In this document: positions 1 through 8,245 of the stretch, one piece after another
Numbering within the stretch: the first letter of the stretch is position 1
Layout: the number at the start of each line of letters is the position of its first letter
Origin: Aquimarina agarivorans
GTDB lineage: Bacteria; Bacteroidota; Bacteroidia; Flavobacteriales; Flavobacteriaceae
DNA: 64,000 nucleotides
Assembly: GCF_000218485.1 (NCBI RefSeq)
Contig: NZ_AFPB01000142.1
Coordinates: forward strand, 87,069-151,068
Direction: 5' to 3'
Notes under the pieces: generated by a model
What the model saw: only the letters and a program-made list of their open reading frames with translations
Database searches by the model: none
Told to the model about the DNA's origin: nothing
Program-made: the position numbers and the translations under genes

Positions 1-50
1 CTTTTTTTACTTTCGTTACCTGAATAAAACACAAATTACTCAACCACCCA

Positions 51-638
51 ATGCGAATTCATTTCACTATAATTTTGGTTATCTCATTCATTATTTCTGC
101 AGTAGCGCAAACTGATCAAGAAATACTTGAAAAAAAGGACAATACTATAAAAGGTCAATTTGAAGAGTTGCTTAAATCCTCAAATAATTATAAAGATTTT
201 AAAGTCATTAAACGTCAAAGTTTTATTATTTTAAAGAAAAACACCTTAGATAGCTTAAAAGGTATTGAAAAAGAATTAAGTGTTGCTCAATCTAAAATTA
301 CTGAACTTAAAAAACAAATTGATATTACTAAGACCTCATTGACAAGTACCAATGAAAAACTTGAAACGGCTACAACTGAAATTGATTCTATTTCGGTATT
401 AGGGCAGCAAATTACAAAGCAATCTTTCAAGTCCATCACGGGCGGAATTTTTATTGGTCTTTTAGCGCTTCTTGCTTTTTTTATTTTTAAATTTAGAAGA
501 AGCAATACAGTTACTAAAAATGCTATAGCATCCTTAAATGATGTTGAAAAAGAATTTGAAGATCACCGAAGACGTGCTTTAGAAAGAGAACAAGTAGTCA
601 TGCGAAAACTTCAGGATGAAATTAATAAGCATAAATAG
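51..638 (+). CDS. Conserved membrane-anchored coiled-coil protein upstream of trmD
   Basis: 195-residue protein of unknown function. Seen: an N-terminal signal sequence (about residues 1-19, ending near AVAQ), a charged helical region (about 30-115) rich in Lys/Glu/Leu with coiled-coil spacing, one hydrophobic membrane segment (about 130-147, GGIFIGLLALLAFFIFK), then a second charged helix to the C terminus (EDHRRRALEREQ). The arrangement suggests a periplasmic coiled coil tethered to the inner membrane with a cytoplasmic helical tail. It lies 69 bp upstream of trmD on the same strand; proteins at this position in related genomes are, as I recall, sometimes mislabelled as tRNA methyltransferases, but no methyltransferase motif is present. 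Function unknown; confident only that it is a real gene. Confidence 0.8.
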   Translation: MRIHFTIILVISFIISAVAQTDQEILEKKDNTIKGQFEELLKSSNNYKDFKVIKRQSFIILKKNTLDSLKGIEKELSVAQSKITELKKQIDITKTSLTSTNEKLETATTEIDSISVLGQQITKQSFKSITGGIFIGLLALLAFFIFKFRRSNTVTKNAIASLNDVEKEFEDHRRRALEREQVVMRKLQDEINKHK

Positions 639-656
639 CAAGGTCTTTAGTTAATT

Positions 657-690
657 TTTGGTTTTCTAAAATTATTTCTTTCCATATTTG
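657..690 (+). promoter_or_regulatory. Candidate Bacteroidota promoter for trmD
   Basis: TTTG at 657-660 and CATATTTG at 683-690, separated by 22 bp, resemble the Bacteroidota -33 TTTG and -7 TAnnTTTG elements (one mismatch, C for T). The predicted start, near 697, would give an 11-nt leader before the trmD ATG. Motif match only. Confidence 0.35.
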
Positions 691-707
691 CATAAATTTA
701 TTTCAAC

Positions 708-1385
708 ATGCGAATAGATATTATTACCGTTGTACCTGAAATTATGAAAAGCCCCTTTGAGGCTTCAATAATGAAGCGCTCAATTGAAAAAGGACTAATT
801 GACGTACATTTTCACAATTTAAGAGATTATGTTACCGATAACTACAAACAAATTGACGATTACCAATTTGGAGGTGGCGCAGGTATGGTAATGATGATTG
901 AACCCATTGATAAATGCATTAGTAAATTAAAATCTGAAAGAATATATGACGAAGTAATTTATATGACGCCAGATGGAGAAACTCTAAATCAAAGCATGGC
1001 TAACGGTATTTCACTTAAAAAAAATATTATTATACTTTGCGGACATTATAAAGGGGTGGATCAAAGAGTACGCGATCAGTTTATTACTAAAGAAATTTCC
1101 ATTGGTGATTACGTCCTATCCGGCGGTGAACTTGGTGCTGTAATTTTATGCGATGCTATTATAAGACTAGTGCCTGGTGTGTTAGGTAATGAAACTAGTG
1201 CACTAACCGATTCATTTCAAGATAATTTACTGGCACCACCTATTTATACGCGACCTGCCGAATACAAAGGATGGAAGGTTCCAGAGGTATTAACTTCAGG
1301 AAATTTCCCTAAAATTGAAGCTTGGCGCGAAGAACAAGCTTACTTGAGAACAAAGGAAAAACGTCCTGATCTTTTGGAGGATTGA
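708..1385 (+). CDS. trmD: tRNA (guanine(37)-N1)-methyltransferase TrmD
   Basis: 225-residue SPOUT-class methyltransferase that makes m1G37 in tRNAs reading CNN codons, using S-adenosylmethionine; m1G37 prevents +1 frameshifting. Visible family motifs: the glycine-rich GGGAGM (55-60), [10 protein letters not shown] (111-120) and [14 protein letters not shown] (131-144), which form the trefoil-knot cofactor site, and [14 protein letters not shown] (182-195). Length is normal for TrmD. The ATG is preceded by a plausible short leader. In many bacteria trmD sits with rpsP, rimM and rplS; here it follows an unknown membrane protein instead and is separated from panB by 256 bp. Intact. Confidence 0.97.
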   Translation: MRIDIITVVPEIMKSPFEASIMKRSIEKGLIDVHFHNLRDYVTDNYKQIDDYQFGGGAGMVMMIEPIDKCISKLKSERIYDEVIYMTPDGETLNQSMANGISLKKNIIILCGHYKGVDQRVRDQFITKEISIGDYVLSGGELGAVILCDAIIRLVPGVLGNETSALTDSFQDNLLAPPIYTRPAEYKGWKVPEVLTSGNFPKIEAWREEQAYLRTKEKRPDLLED

Positions 1386-1588
1386 AAACTTTATACCGTT
1401 TTTAGCATTGAGTTTCCCATGTAATTTTTAACTGGTTATTTTGCTATAAGATAACATTGAAACTAAAGCGATGCTTGTATTTTATTTCTTGTTAAAACAA
1501 AAAACTCCTAATTTTGATTTGAGTAATTTTAAAAACGAATCAATATTAAATTTTAAAAATTTATACCTCCTCAAATATTTAACCGCAT

Positions 1589-1616
1589 TAAAAATATAGT
1601 GGAGACTATATTTTTA
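1589..1616 (+). promoter_or_regulatory. 12-bp hairpin with GGAG loop just upstream of panB
   Basis: TAAAAATATAGT (1589-1600) pairs perfectly with ACTATATTTTTA (1605-1616) around a GGAG tetraloop, ending 25 nt before the panB ATG. It could be the trmD terminator (U-rich 3' arm) or a 5'-UTR hairpin of panB; the sequence does not decide. Confidence 0.45.
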
Positions 1617-1641
1617 CTTAATTTTACTCTAAAACCACTTT

Positions 1642-2460
1642 ATGTCAGCATTAAACAAAGAATACAAAAGAGTCACTGTCAAAAGCCTAGTTGAAATGAA
1701 ATCCAACGATGAAAAGATTTCAATGCTAACCGCATACGATTATACTATGGCAAAAATTGTAGATAATGCTGGTATCGATGTTATTTTAGTGGGTGACTCT
1801 GCCTCAAACGTTATGGCGGGGCATGAAACTACTTTACCTATTACTTTAGATCAAATGATATACCATGCCAGCGGTGTAGTAAGAGCTGCTAAACGAGCTT
1901 TAATTGTAGTAGACCTCCCTTTTGGAAGCTACCAAAGTGACCCAAAAGAAGCATTGCGTTCTTCAATTAGAATAATGAAGGAATCAGGAGGACATGCCGT
2001 AAAGCTTGAAGGAGGAAAGGAAATTAAAGATTCCATAAAAAAAATATTAAATGCAGGGATTCCTGTCATGGGGCATTTAGGACTAACTCCACAATCCATA
2101 TACAAATTTGGTACTTATACTGTGCGCGCTAAGGAAGAGGAAGAAGCTGAAAAGCTAATTCAGGATGCCTTATTTTTAGAAAAATCAGGATGTTTTGCCA
2201 TTGTTCTTGAAAAAGTACCTGCTAGTTTAGCTAAAAAAGTTGCTTCAAAATTAACCATTCCAATTATTGGTATTGGGGCAGGAAATGGCGTAGACGGTCA
2301 AGTTTTAGTATTGCATGATTTATTGGGTATGACCCATGAATTTAATCCGCGCTTTTTACGACGCTATTTAAATTTACATGATTTAATGACTGAAGCGGTA
2401 GGAAACTATGTAAAGGATGTAAAAGCTGTTGACTTCCCAAATGAATCTGAACAATATTAA
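1642..2460 (+). CDS. panB: 3-methyl-2-oxobutanoate hydroxymethyltransferase
   Basis: 272-residue PanB (ketopantoate hydroxymethyltransferase), a cytosolic (beta/alpha)8 enzyme that transfers a one-carbon unit from 5,10-methylene-tetrahydrofolate to 2-oxoisovalerate, the first committed step to pantothenate and coenzyme A. Motifs: [11 protein letters not shown] near the N terminus; [20 protein letters not shown], which carries a metal-binding Asp; [22 protein letters not shown]; and IPIIGIGAG with the C-terminal [12 protein letters not shown]. Length and motif order are normal. It stands alone here, with no panC or panD beside it. ATG start with no Shine-Dalgarno site, as usual for this phylum. 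Confidence 0.97.
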   Translation: MSALNKEYKRVTVKSLVEMKSNDEKISMLTAYDYTMAKIVDNAGIDVILVGDSASNVMAGHETTLPITLDQMIYHASGVVRAAKRALIVVDLPFGSYQSDPKEALRSSIRIMKESGGHAVKLEGGKEIKDSIKKILNAGIPVMGHLGLTPQSIYKFGTYTVRAKEEEEAEKLIQDALFLEKSGCFAIVLEKVPASLAKKVASKLTIPIIGIGAGNGVDGQVLVLHDLLGMTHEFNPRFLRRYLNLHDLMTEAVGNYVKDVKAVDFPNESEQY

Positions 2461-2850
2461 AGAAACCTTGCTTAAAATATTCTAACGTTTGTTAAAAAGC
2501 TTAGCCTTTTAGAAGTAGAGATTTATGAATACATTTTTTACATTTAGTTAAAAATATAATCACGCTATTTCATTAAGCTGGTGATTAAAAACAAAACCAT
2601 AATATAATCAAACTTATATTATGGTTTTGTAGACCAAAGAGCGGCTCATTATAACCTGCTCAAGCAAATGCAAGTACAACTACGCTTCTAAATCCCCTAC
2701 TCCTTCCAGTTGTTAATTTTTTTTTAGCGTTTAAATTCTTAATAATTGCAATATTTTACCTTTTAAAGCTGATTTTAACTTATCGAATAAAATTAACATT
2801 AACATCTTTTAACACTTGATAGTTGAAGCTTCAGTATTTTTACAAAAAAT
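2461..2850. other. 390-bp gap after panB
   Basis: AT-rich with no convincing gene. Contains the perfect 17-bp inverted repeat at 2591-2630. The 2635-2710 stretch is relatively GC-rich for this window and might be a remnant of something, but no frame on either strand is recognisable. Confidence 0.5.
2591..2630. terminator. Perfect 17-bp inverted repeat, probable terminator
   Basis: ACAAAACCATAATATAA (2591-2607) and its exact reverse complement (2614-2630) flank a 6-nt loop. The arm ends TTTTGT rather than a clean T-tract, and it lies 130 bp past panB, so it is either a bidirectional terminator or a stable RNA fold. Confidence 0.5.
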
Positions 2851-3252
2851 ATGTATATGAGTAAAAAACCTGATCAGGTTGTTTTTGACAACGAATTGCA
2901 AGCTTATAATGCTAAAATTACTCCGTATGCTACTAACATCGGTGCTCCTAAAATTGAAGTTAATGACATTACGCAATGGAAAAACAATACAGTAAGCAAA
3001 GTAAATCATCAGTTGAGCGCAAAATTTAAAGAAATACAAGATGAGTATGAAAAATTAATGCAACAGTACGAATATAACAAACTGATTTACGAAGCAAAAT
3101 TTAGCTTTGAACCTACTATAGGAAAAATATATCACCTATACAAAAAAGAGGACGAAAGCACTTTTCTTTCGTTACTTGCTCCCAATGAATGTAATTTTAA
3201 TTACATAAAAAGCTTTCGTTTAAACGCTGATCAAATTTGGGAAACTGTTTAA
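2851..3252 (+). CDS. DUF2452 family protein
   Basis: 133-residue soluble protein that I recognise as DUF2452, a small family seen in Bacteroidota and Proteobacteria whose members are sometimes named GTP-binding protein without support. Visible features: an N-terminal KKPDQVVFDNELQAYNA segment; NIGAPKIEVNDITQWKN; a helical middle rich in Glu/Lys/Gln; and a C-terminal YEAKFSFEPTIGKIYHLY followed by SFRLNADQIWE, typical of the family. No nucleotide-binding loop, signal peptide or membrane segment. Alternative starts at Met1 and Met3 cannot be told apart. Function unknown. Confidence 0.8.
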   Translation: MYMSKKPDQVVFDNELQAYNAKITPYATNIGAPKIEVNDITQWKNNTVSKVNHQLSAKFKEIQDEYEKLMQQYEYNKLIYEAKFSFEPTIGKIYHLYKKEDESTFLSLLAPNECNFNYIKSFRLNADQIWETV

Positions 3253-3662
3253 AAAAGTATCTAAATAGACCTTAATACCCAATAAATATTCTAAAAAGCT
3301 AATTGAATTAAATAACTTTAATAAAGTACGCTAAATAATATTATGATTAACCCGTTTTGCATTTGTCACTTGGTTCATTTTTTAGATGATCATTGGAAAA
3401 TGAACAATTGTTTTCTGCAACTGAATACTAAATTGTAATTCTTAACGGGGAGGTACTGTTGTCTTCTACTTTTAAATTTAAAGTATCTATTATTCTTTAG
3501 TATTACGCTTATATATGATATTAAGGCATTTTTTTAAAAGCAACAGAATACATATTTGTAATTAAGTCCAATGAAACAAATGTATATACAAAAAGACCAT
3601 CTTTAATACAGACGGTCTTTTTGTTATAAAATCAAACTATTTATAATAGTAATATATTTTTC
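3253..3662. other. 410-bp convergent gap
   Basis: Lies between two convergent genes. Apart from the terminator hairpin at 3590-3622 I see no gene or repeat. Confidence 0.5.
3590..3622 (-). terminator. Rho-independent terminator of the OmpA-family gene
   Basis: The stem AAAAAGACC(A/G)TCT with a 6- to 7-nt loop carries a U-run in minus-strand RNA; the one mismatch is a G-U pair on that strand, which fits a minus-strand terminator 40 bp past the OmpA-family stop. Confidence 0.7.
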
Positions 3663-4769
3663 TTAGTCGTTATTAATTAAACGGAATTCAGTTCTTCTGT
3701 TTGCAGCATGCTCACGCTCAGTACAAGAAACTCCATCCTTACATCTGTTTTTAAGTCTACGTTCTCCGTATCCATTAGCTACTAAACGGCTATTATTCAC
3801 ACCTTTTGATATTAAGTAATTCACAACTGATTGTGCTCTTCTTTCCGATAAAGATTGATTACTAGTGGCACTACCTCTGGAATCTGTATGTGAAGCAATT
3901 TCCATTTTTGAACCTTGATTATTAGCCAAAACTGGTAATAAACGCGTATCAATTAAATTTTTAGCTGTCGAAGTTAATGTAGCAGAACCTGTATTCCAAT
4001 TAATTGGCAAGGCCGAATATTCAACCAATTTACAATCAACTTCTTTCCAAGTTGTTAAACCTCCTTTTTGAGTCTGTACTTCTTTAGATACAGTTTTAAA
4101 AGTTGCAGGGATTACATCTTCAGTTGTAGCTGCATCAGTATCTAAAACCGTTTTTGTTATATTAGCGTATTCAGCAGGAATTTCAATTTCTTCGACTCTT
4201 GCTGGTGTAGCTACAACTCTTTTAGTATAAGATCCATTTTGAGAAGCTATTGGTGATCTGGATACAGAGGCATCATTAGCCAATGTACGTACTGATACCG
4301 TTGTATATTCAGCAGGATACCCTTTATAACACCAGTAACGGCAGTCATTTGGATTGCTAGACGCACAATCAGGCGCAGGTGCACCAAGTTCCCATTGAGC
4401 GTAAGCTGCTTTTACCTCAATAGTTTCTGAACCACTTCCAAAAGATGCTGGGGTTACAGCTAATGTAGAGCCTCCTTGTTTTTTTACATAAGTTACAGTT
4501 TCTGTTTTGTATGTAGCCGGAATAACTTTTAATTTTTTGCTCGCTTCCTTTACTAATACTCGCTCAGTTACAGTTTTATAAGTTGCTGGAATAACCTTTA
4601 GCTTTTTGTACTCTGGGCTCACTTGTACTTGCACTGTTTGGGTTTCATAAATATCAGGAGTTGTACAACGAACATAACATTTTCCTGGCTCTGGATTAGA
4701 TGGTAAATCCTGCGCTTGAGCAACAATACCTGTGGCTAAGGCTGTAATTGTAAAGATAATTTTTTTCAT
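3663..4769 (-). CDS. OmpA-family outer membrane/peptidoglycan-linking protein with N-terminal repeats
   Basis: 368 residues. A signal peptide (1-19, cleaved near AQAQ) is followed by about 220 residues of degenerate repeats built around VIPATYKTV / VTPASF / YPAEYTTV / IPAEYANI / VIPATFKTV, six or so copies, probably a beta-rich stalk. The C-terminal domain (about 255-368) is OmpA-like and should bind peptidoglycan: LPINWNTGSATL, ASHTDSRGSATSNQSLSERRAQSVVNYLISKGV and ANRRTEFRL. The Asp and Arg of the HTDSRG...LSERR core match the diaminopimelate-binding pair of OmpA. Four cysteines lie in two pairs (GKCYVRC near the mature N terminus; PDCASSNPNDCRYWC in the repeats). Single-gene unit with its own terminator. 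The repeat region is unusual for a plain OmpA. Confidence 0.88.
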   Translation of the reverse strand: MKKIIFTITALATGIVAQAQDLPSNPEPGKCYVRCTTPDIYETQTVQVQVSPEYKKLKVIPATYKTVTERVLVKEASKKLKVIPATYKTETVTYVKKQGGSTLAVTPASFGSGSETIEVKAAYAQWELGAPAPDCASSNPNDCRYWCYKGYPAEYTTVSVRTLANDASVSRSPIASQNGSYTKRVVATPARVEEIEIPAEYANITKTVLDTDAATTEDVIPATFKTVSKEVQTQKGGLTTWKEVDCKLVEYSALPINWNTGSATLTSTAKNLIDTRLLPVLANNQGSKMEIASHTDSRGSATSNQSLSERRAQSVVNYLISKGVNNSRLVANGYGERRLKNRCKDGVSCTEREHAANRRTEFRLINND

Positions 4770-5069
4770 TGTTTTAGAATTTAATAGTGTTGATCTTGAT
4801 AACTAAGTTACAAAAAACATACTTTTTATGTTAAATTTAGATATCTAATTATTTTAATTGTTCTTTTTTTCGATGAAACAAATAAAAAATAGGTCAAAAA
4901 ACAAATAAACAATTCAAAATAACTAATCAGATTTTAATTTATCCAATTAAAAACCTAATATTAAGACAATTAAATATTAACGAATACATATTTTAACAGG
5001 AATAATTATATTTTTCTTACAAGTTAGTTTGTTGTTTGAAAACTAAATTGAATGTATTAAATTTGATTA
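4770..5069. other. 300-bp divergent intergenic region
   Basis: Very AT-rich region between divergent genes, so it should contain both promoters. TAAATTTG at 5058-5065 fits TAnnTTTG but lies only 5 bp before the next ATG, too close for a normal leader. No gene seen. Confidence 0.4.
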
Positions 5070-5393
5070 ATGTTCTACATTGAAAAAGACCAAAACGATA
5101 ATTATGTTTTTCATCTTAAAAGTGATGACAAACATACTATAGCATCAAGTAAACCTTATAGTGATTTGTCTGCAATAAATAAAGAAATTGATTATGTAGC
5201 GCAAAACACAAATTTGGATAGAATTTATGAACGCAAAACCACGAAAAACGGTCAATTTTACTTTAATATTTTAGATCAAGAATTACAAACCGCAGCAGCC
5301 AGTCAACTATACAACTCAAAGGCTGGACTTGAAAATGGGATAAAAGCTGCTAAAGAATTTGCAAAACAGCATCAAATTAAAAAAGTATTTTAG
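5070..5393 (+). CDS. DUF1508 (YegP-like) protein with two repeats
   Basis: 107-residue soluble protein made of two copies of the DUF1508/YegP unit: FYIEKDQNDNYVFHLKSDD...IASSKPYSD (about 2-34) and FYFNILDQELQTAAASQLYNSKAG (about 64-89). Each has the pattern of a beta hairpin followed by a small-residue helix cap (xxSxxYxS) that defines the family. YegP-like proteins are small alpha/beta proteins of unknown role, often stress-induced. Monocistronic, 56 bp before prfB. Confidence 0.85.
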   Translation: MFYIEKDQNDNYVFHLKSDDKHTIASSKPYSDLSAINKEIDYVAQNTNLDRIYERKTTKNGQFYFNILDQELQTAAASQLYNSKAGLENGIKAAKEFAKQHQIKKVF

Positions 5394-5416
5394 TTAGGTA
5401 GCCTCATTTGTATTTG

Positions 5417-5424
5417 TATTTTTG
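5417..5424 (+). promoter_or_regulatory. Candidate -7 element for prfB
   Basis: TATTTTTG fits TAnnTTTG; a start near 5431 would give an 18-19-nt leader before the prfB ATG. No clear -33 TTTG at the right distance. Confidence 0.35.
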
Positions 5425-5449
5425 TCGAAGTAATTAACCACTACTTATT

Positions 5450-6557
5450 ATGATAAATCAAGATACTATTTTAGATCTTAGAAATCGCCTGGTTGCGTTA
5501 AGGAGGTATCTTTGACGTTGATGCCAAAAACATAGAAATTTCTAATCAAGAAGAAAAAACTTTTTCGCCCGACTTTTGGAACAAACCTAAAGAAGCTGAG
5601 GCACATATGCGTGTACTCAATAATTTAAAAAAATGGGTTAAAGATTATGAAAAAAGTGAACAACTTCTTGAAGATTTGGAAGTTCTTTTTGAATTTTTCA
5701 AAGAAGGTGACACCTCTGAAAATGAATTAAATACACAAGCAAAACTTACTACTACACATATTGAAGATTTAGAATTCCGAAATATGCTGAGTGAAGAAGG
5801 TGATAATTTGGGAGCCGTATTACAAATTACTGCGGGTGCCGGTGGTACTGAAAGTTGTGATTGGGCACAAATGTTAATGCGTATGTATGTCATGTACTGC
5901 GAAAAACAAGGCTTTCCAATTAAAGAACTCAATTTTCAACAAGGTGATGTTGCTGGTATAAAAACAGTTACACTAGAAATTGATGGAGAGTATGCTTTTG
6001 GATGGCTTAAAGGTGAAAATGGCGTGCACCGTTTAGTACGTATTTCCCCATTTGATAGCAACGCTAAAAGGCACACTTCATTTGCCTCAGTATATGTTTA
6101 TCCATTAGCTGATGATTCTATTGAAATAGATATAAATCCTTCGGAAATATCATGGGAAACCATGAGATCTTCTGGCGCTGGCGGACAAAATGTAAATAAA
6201 GTTGAAACTGCCGTTCGATTACGTCACCATCCTTCAGGGATTGTAATTGAAAATTCAGAAACGCGATCACAATTGGATAACAAAACAAAGGCTATGCAAT
6301 TATTAAAATCTCAGCTTTATGAAATTGAGCTTAAGAAAAAGCAGGCCATGCGCGATGAAATTGAAGCTTCTAAAATGAAAATTGAATGGGGTTCGCAAAT
6401 AAGAAATTATGTAATGCATCCTTACAAATTAGTTAAAGACGTTAGAACAGCTGAAGAAACTGGAAATGTAGAAGCTGTAATGAATGGCGCTATTGATCCA
6501 TTTTTAAAGGCTTTTTTAATGGCTACAGGTCAAAAAGACACTGAAGAAACGCTTTAA
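5450..6557 (+). CDS. prfB: Peptide chain release factor 2, with programmed +1 frameshift
   Basis: RF2 reads UGA and UAA stops and triggers peptide release. The gene begins with ATG at 5450, reads 21 codons to an in-frame UGA (5513-5515), and must shift +1 to continue as GAC at 5514, giving 368 residues. A conceptual translation starting only at 5607 would miss the first 52. The shift site is the classic one (see 5501-5516), making expression autoregulated by RF2 level. Domain evidence: the stop-codon-recognising SPF tripeptide in LVRISPFDSNAKRH and the catalytic GGQ loop in SSGAGGQNVNKVETAVRL (near residue 242). The length and the C-terminal VRTAEETGNVEAVMNGAIDPF are normal. Confidence 0.97.
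5501..5516 (+). promoter_or_regulatory. prfB programmed frameshift signal
   Basis: AGGAGG (5501-5506) acts as an internal Shine-Dalgarno three bases upstream of CUU (5510-5512), followed by the in-frame UGA and C: AGGAGG-TAT-CTT-TGA-C. It matches the E. coli prfB recoding site except for one base in the Shine-Dalgarno element. Notable because this phylum rarely uses Shine-Dalgarno sites for initiation. Confidence 0.95.
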
Positions 6558-6577
6558 TTACATATATTTTTACAAAG

Positions 6578-6624
6578 AACTAAAAAGCATTGGAAACACT
6601 AGCTGTTTCCAATGCTTTTTAGTT
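6578..6624. terminator. Bidirectional terminator between prfB and the nuclease gene
   Basis: A perfect 21-bp inverted repeat (6578-6598 and 6604-6624) with a 5-nt loop and A/T tracts at both ends lies between convergent genes, 21 bp past prfB and 17 bp past the nuclease stop. Confidence 0.85.
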
Positions 6625-6640
6625 TAATACTGAGTCTAGC

Positions 6641-8065
6641 CTATCTGCCAATTCTAGCTTCAAGTACGTTTTCAATACTATTCGGAATATTTTCAAACAA
6701 ATCATATCCAGTTAAGGATTCTATTGCATTTACCGATGTAGTAAAATTTCTCCAATTGGTACTTATTCCTTGATCATTGGGTACGTTAATTGCTATAATT
6801 CTAGTAGATGTGGTTACCCGATTGATGTCATTGGAACCATTTGGTAATATTAAAGCCACTTTCCAAAAAGAATCTGGAACGGTGATATTCCCATTACTAA
6901 TGGTAGTATTAAACCCATTTTTACCAACTCCTCCCCTTCCTGCAACACCTGAAATTATATGAATTTCATTACCATTTGTTGTTAATGAACGTAAGTAATT
7001 TTCAAAACTACTCCATGATCGTTGGTTATTATCCGCTGCTTGCGGTGCAATATTAGTCATAAAAAAAGTATTGGAATTATCAGTTCGACTATCATTTCGG
7101 TCGGCAGAAGGGCAAATATGCCCTCGGTCATATCCTGATCCTCTGTAACTGGTATCACTTGCTTTAAAAAAACTACTTGGCAATATTGCATCTTGTCTAA
7201 AACAATTACACCTTCTGCTTGATCCTGTCCAAGCGCTACTTAAATGCCAACTCACCCAATTGGCAGTACCACGACTATTGTTGTAGGACATGGTATATTG
7301 ATTTCTGGATAAAAAATAATTATTAGCGCTTGAATTGTTAGCGTTTGATGGATTTCCAAAGGTAAGGTTGCTATCTCTACTAGCACTACCTGGCTGTGGC
7401 TGAGGACTGCCTCCTCCTCCATTCCCATCAGTAATCACCTCAACATTATCAATATTAATTCGGTTGGAACCTCCTCCAGTTTTATAAATTCCAAAGCGTA
7501 AAGGCCTTGTTTCATTAACAGTTATTGTAGTGGTATTTAAAGTTGAAGAGCTTGTTGTAATAGTATTTCCCATAAAACTCCAATCCCTACCATCGTTAAA
7601 GGAAACAATCAGCCTCCAGGTGGAATTGTTATCGGATCCAAATTTGGAATGCCTAATTCGTATGGCGCTTGCTCCATTATTCATATTGAACGACATAAGT
7701 AAAAATCCCTCGTTTCTAATTCTTGCGGATTGTTTTCCGAATTTTATGTCCGAAGATAAATCCCCAAGCAAAGCGTCATTAAATTGCCAGTTCCCTGAAG
7801 CTAAATTTACGGATGCATTAGCATAGCTTGATTTTGATCCATTTTCAAAGGTTTCCGTAAAACCAAACACTTTTTTTCCAAAATTATGATCATGCGGACC
7901 TTGATTGTCATAATTTGAAATTTCAGCATCAATTTCACCATTAATAATTAATCCAGCGGAATTCCAAGTTCCTTCATTCAATTCTGTTTCATCAACAGCA
8001 CAGCTCACCATGCTAAATAAGCTTACAGCTATGATTCCTAAATGTTTAAAATTCAATAATTTCAT
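6641..8065 (-). CDS. Secreted lipoprotein with DNA/RNA non-specific endonuclease domain
   Basis: 474 residues. The N terminus has a lipoprotein signal (lipobox SMVSC, Cys22), so the protein should be anchored in the outer membrane. A middle region (about 60-215) looks like a beta-sandwich adhesion or carbohydrate-binding module (SGNWQFNDALLG, WRLIVSFNDGRDW, RINIDNVEV). After a Gly/Pro/Gln-rich linker, the C-terminal half is an NUC1/EndA-type beta-beta-alpha metal nuclease: GSGYDRGHICPSADRN carries the DRGH motif with the general-base His, and FFMTNIAPQ supplies the metal-ligand Asn. Likely role: degrading extracellular nucleic acid for nutrients or matrix turnover. Single-gene unit bounded by the 6578-6624 terminator. 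Confidence 0.9.
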   Translation of the reverse strand: MKLLNFKHLGIIAVSLFSMVSCAVDETELNEGTWNSAGLIINGEIDAEISNYDNQGPHDHNFGKKVFGFTETFENGSKSSYANASVNLASGNWQFNDALLGDLSSDIKFGKQSARIRNEGFLLMSFNMNNGASAIRIRHSKFGSDNNSTWRLIVSFNDGRDWSFMGNTITTSSSTLNTTTITVNETRPLRFGIYKTGGGSNRINIDNVEVITDGNGGGGSPQPQPGSASRDSNLTFGNPSNANNSSANNYFLSRNQYTMSYNNSRGTANWVSWHLSSAWTGSSRRCNCFRQDAILPSSFFKASDTSYRGSGYDRGHICPSADRNDSRTDNSNTFFMTNIAPQAADNNQRSWSSFENYLRSLTTNGNEIHIISGVAGRGGVGKNGFNTTISNGNITVPDSFWKVALILPNGSNDINRVTTSTRIIAINVPNDQGISTNWRNFTTSVNAIESLTGYDLFENIPNSIENVLEARIGR

Positions 8066-8245
8066 GTATACCTAATTTGAGTTAAGCACATGAAGTTACT
8101 TGTCACTTCAAGTAATATCGTTAAACAAAGGCTATCCTATTATTAAAAATCCATTACCAAAATCGTATAATTATCAATTATTATTAAGCTAAGATTATCA
8201 AAAGCAAACTACCTTTTTGTAATTTCGTTTTTCAAAATTTTAACT

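Noticed and set aside
2635..2710. Possible gene remnant in the relatively GC-rich patch after panB
   Set aside because: No frame on either strand gives a recognisable or sustained reading.
5058..5065. TAAATTTG as promoter of the DUF1508 gene
   Set aside because: It lies 5 bp before the start codon, so transcription would begin inside the gene.
6777..7826. Plus-strand frames inside the nuclease gene
   Set aside because: Antisense shadows of a clear minus-strand coding region with a signal peptide and DRGH motif.
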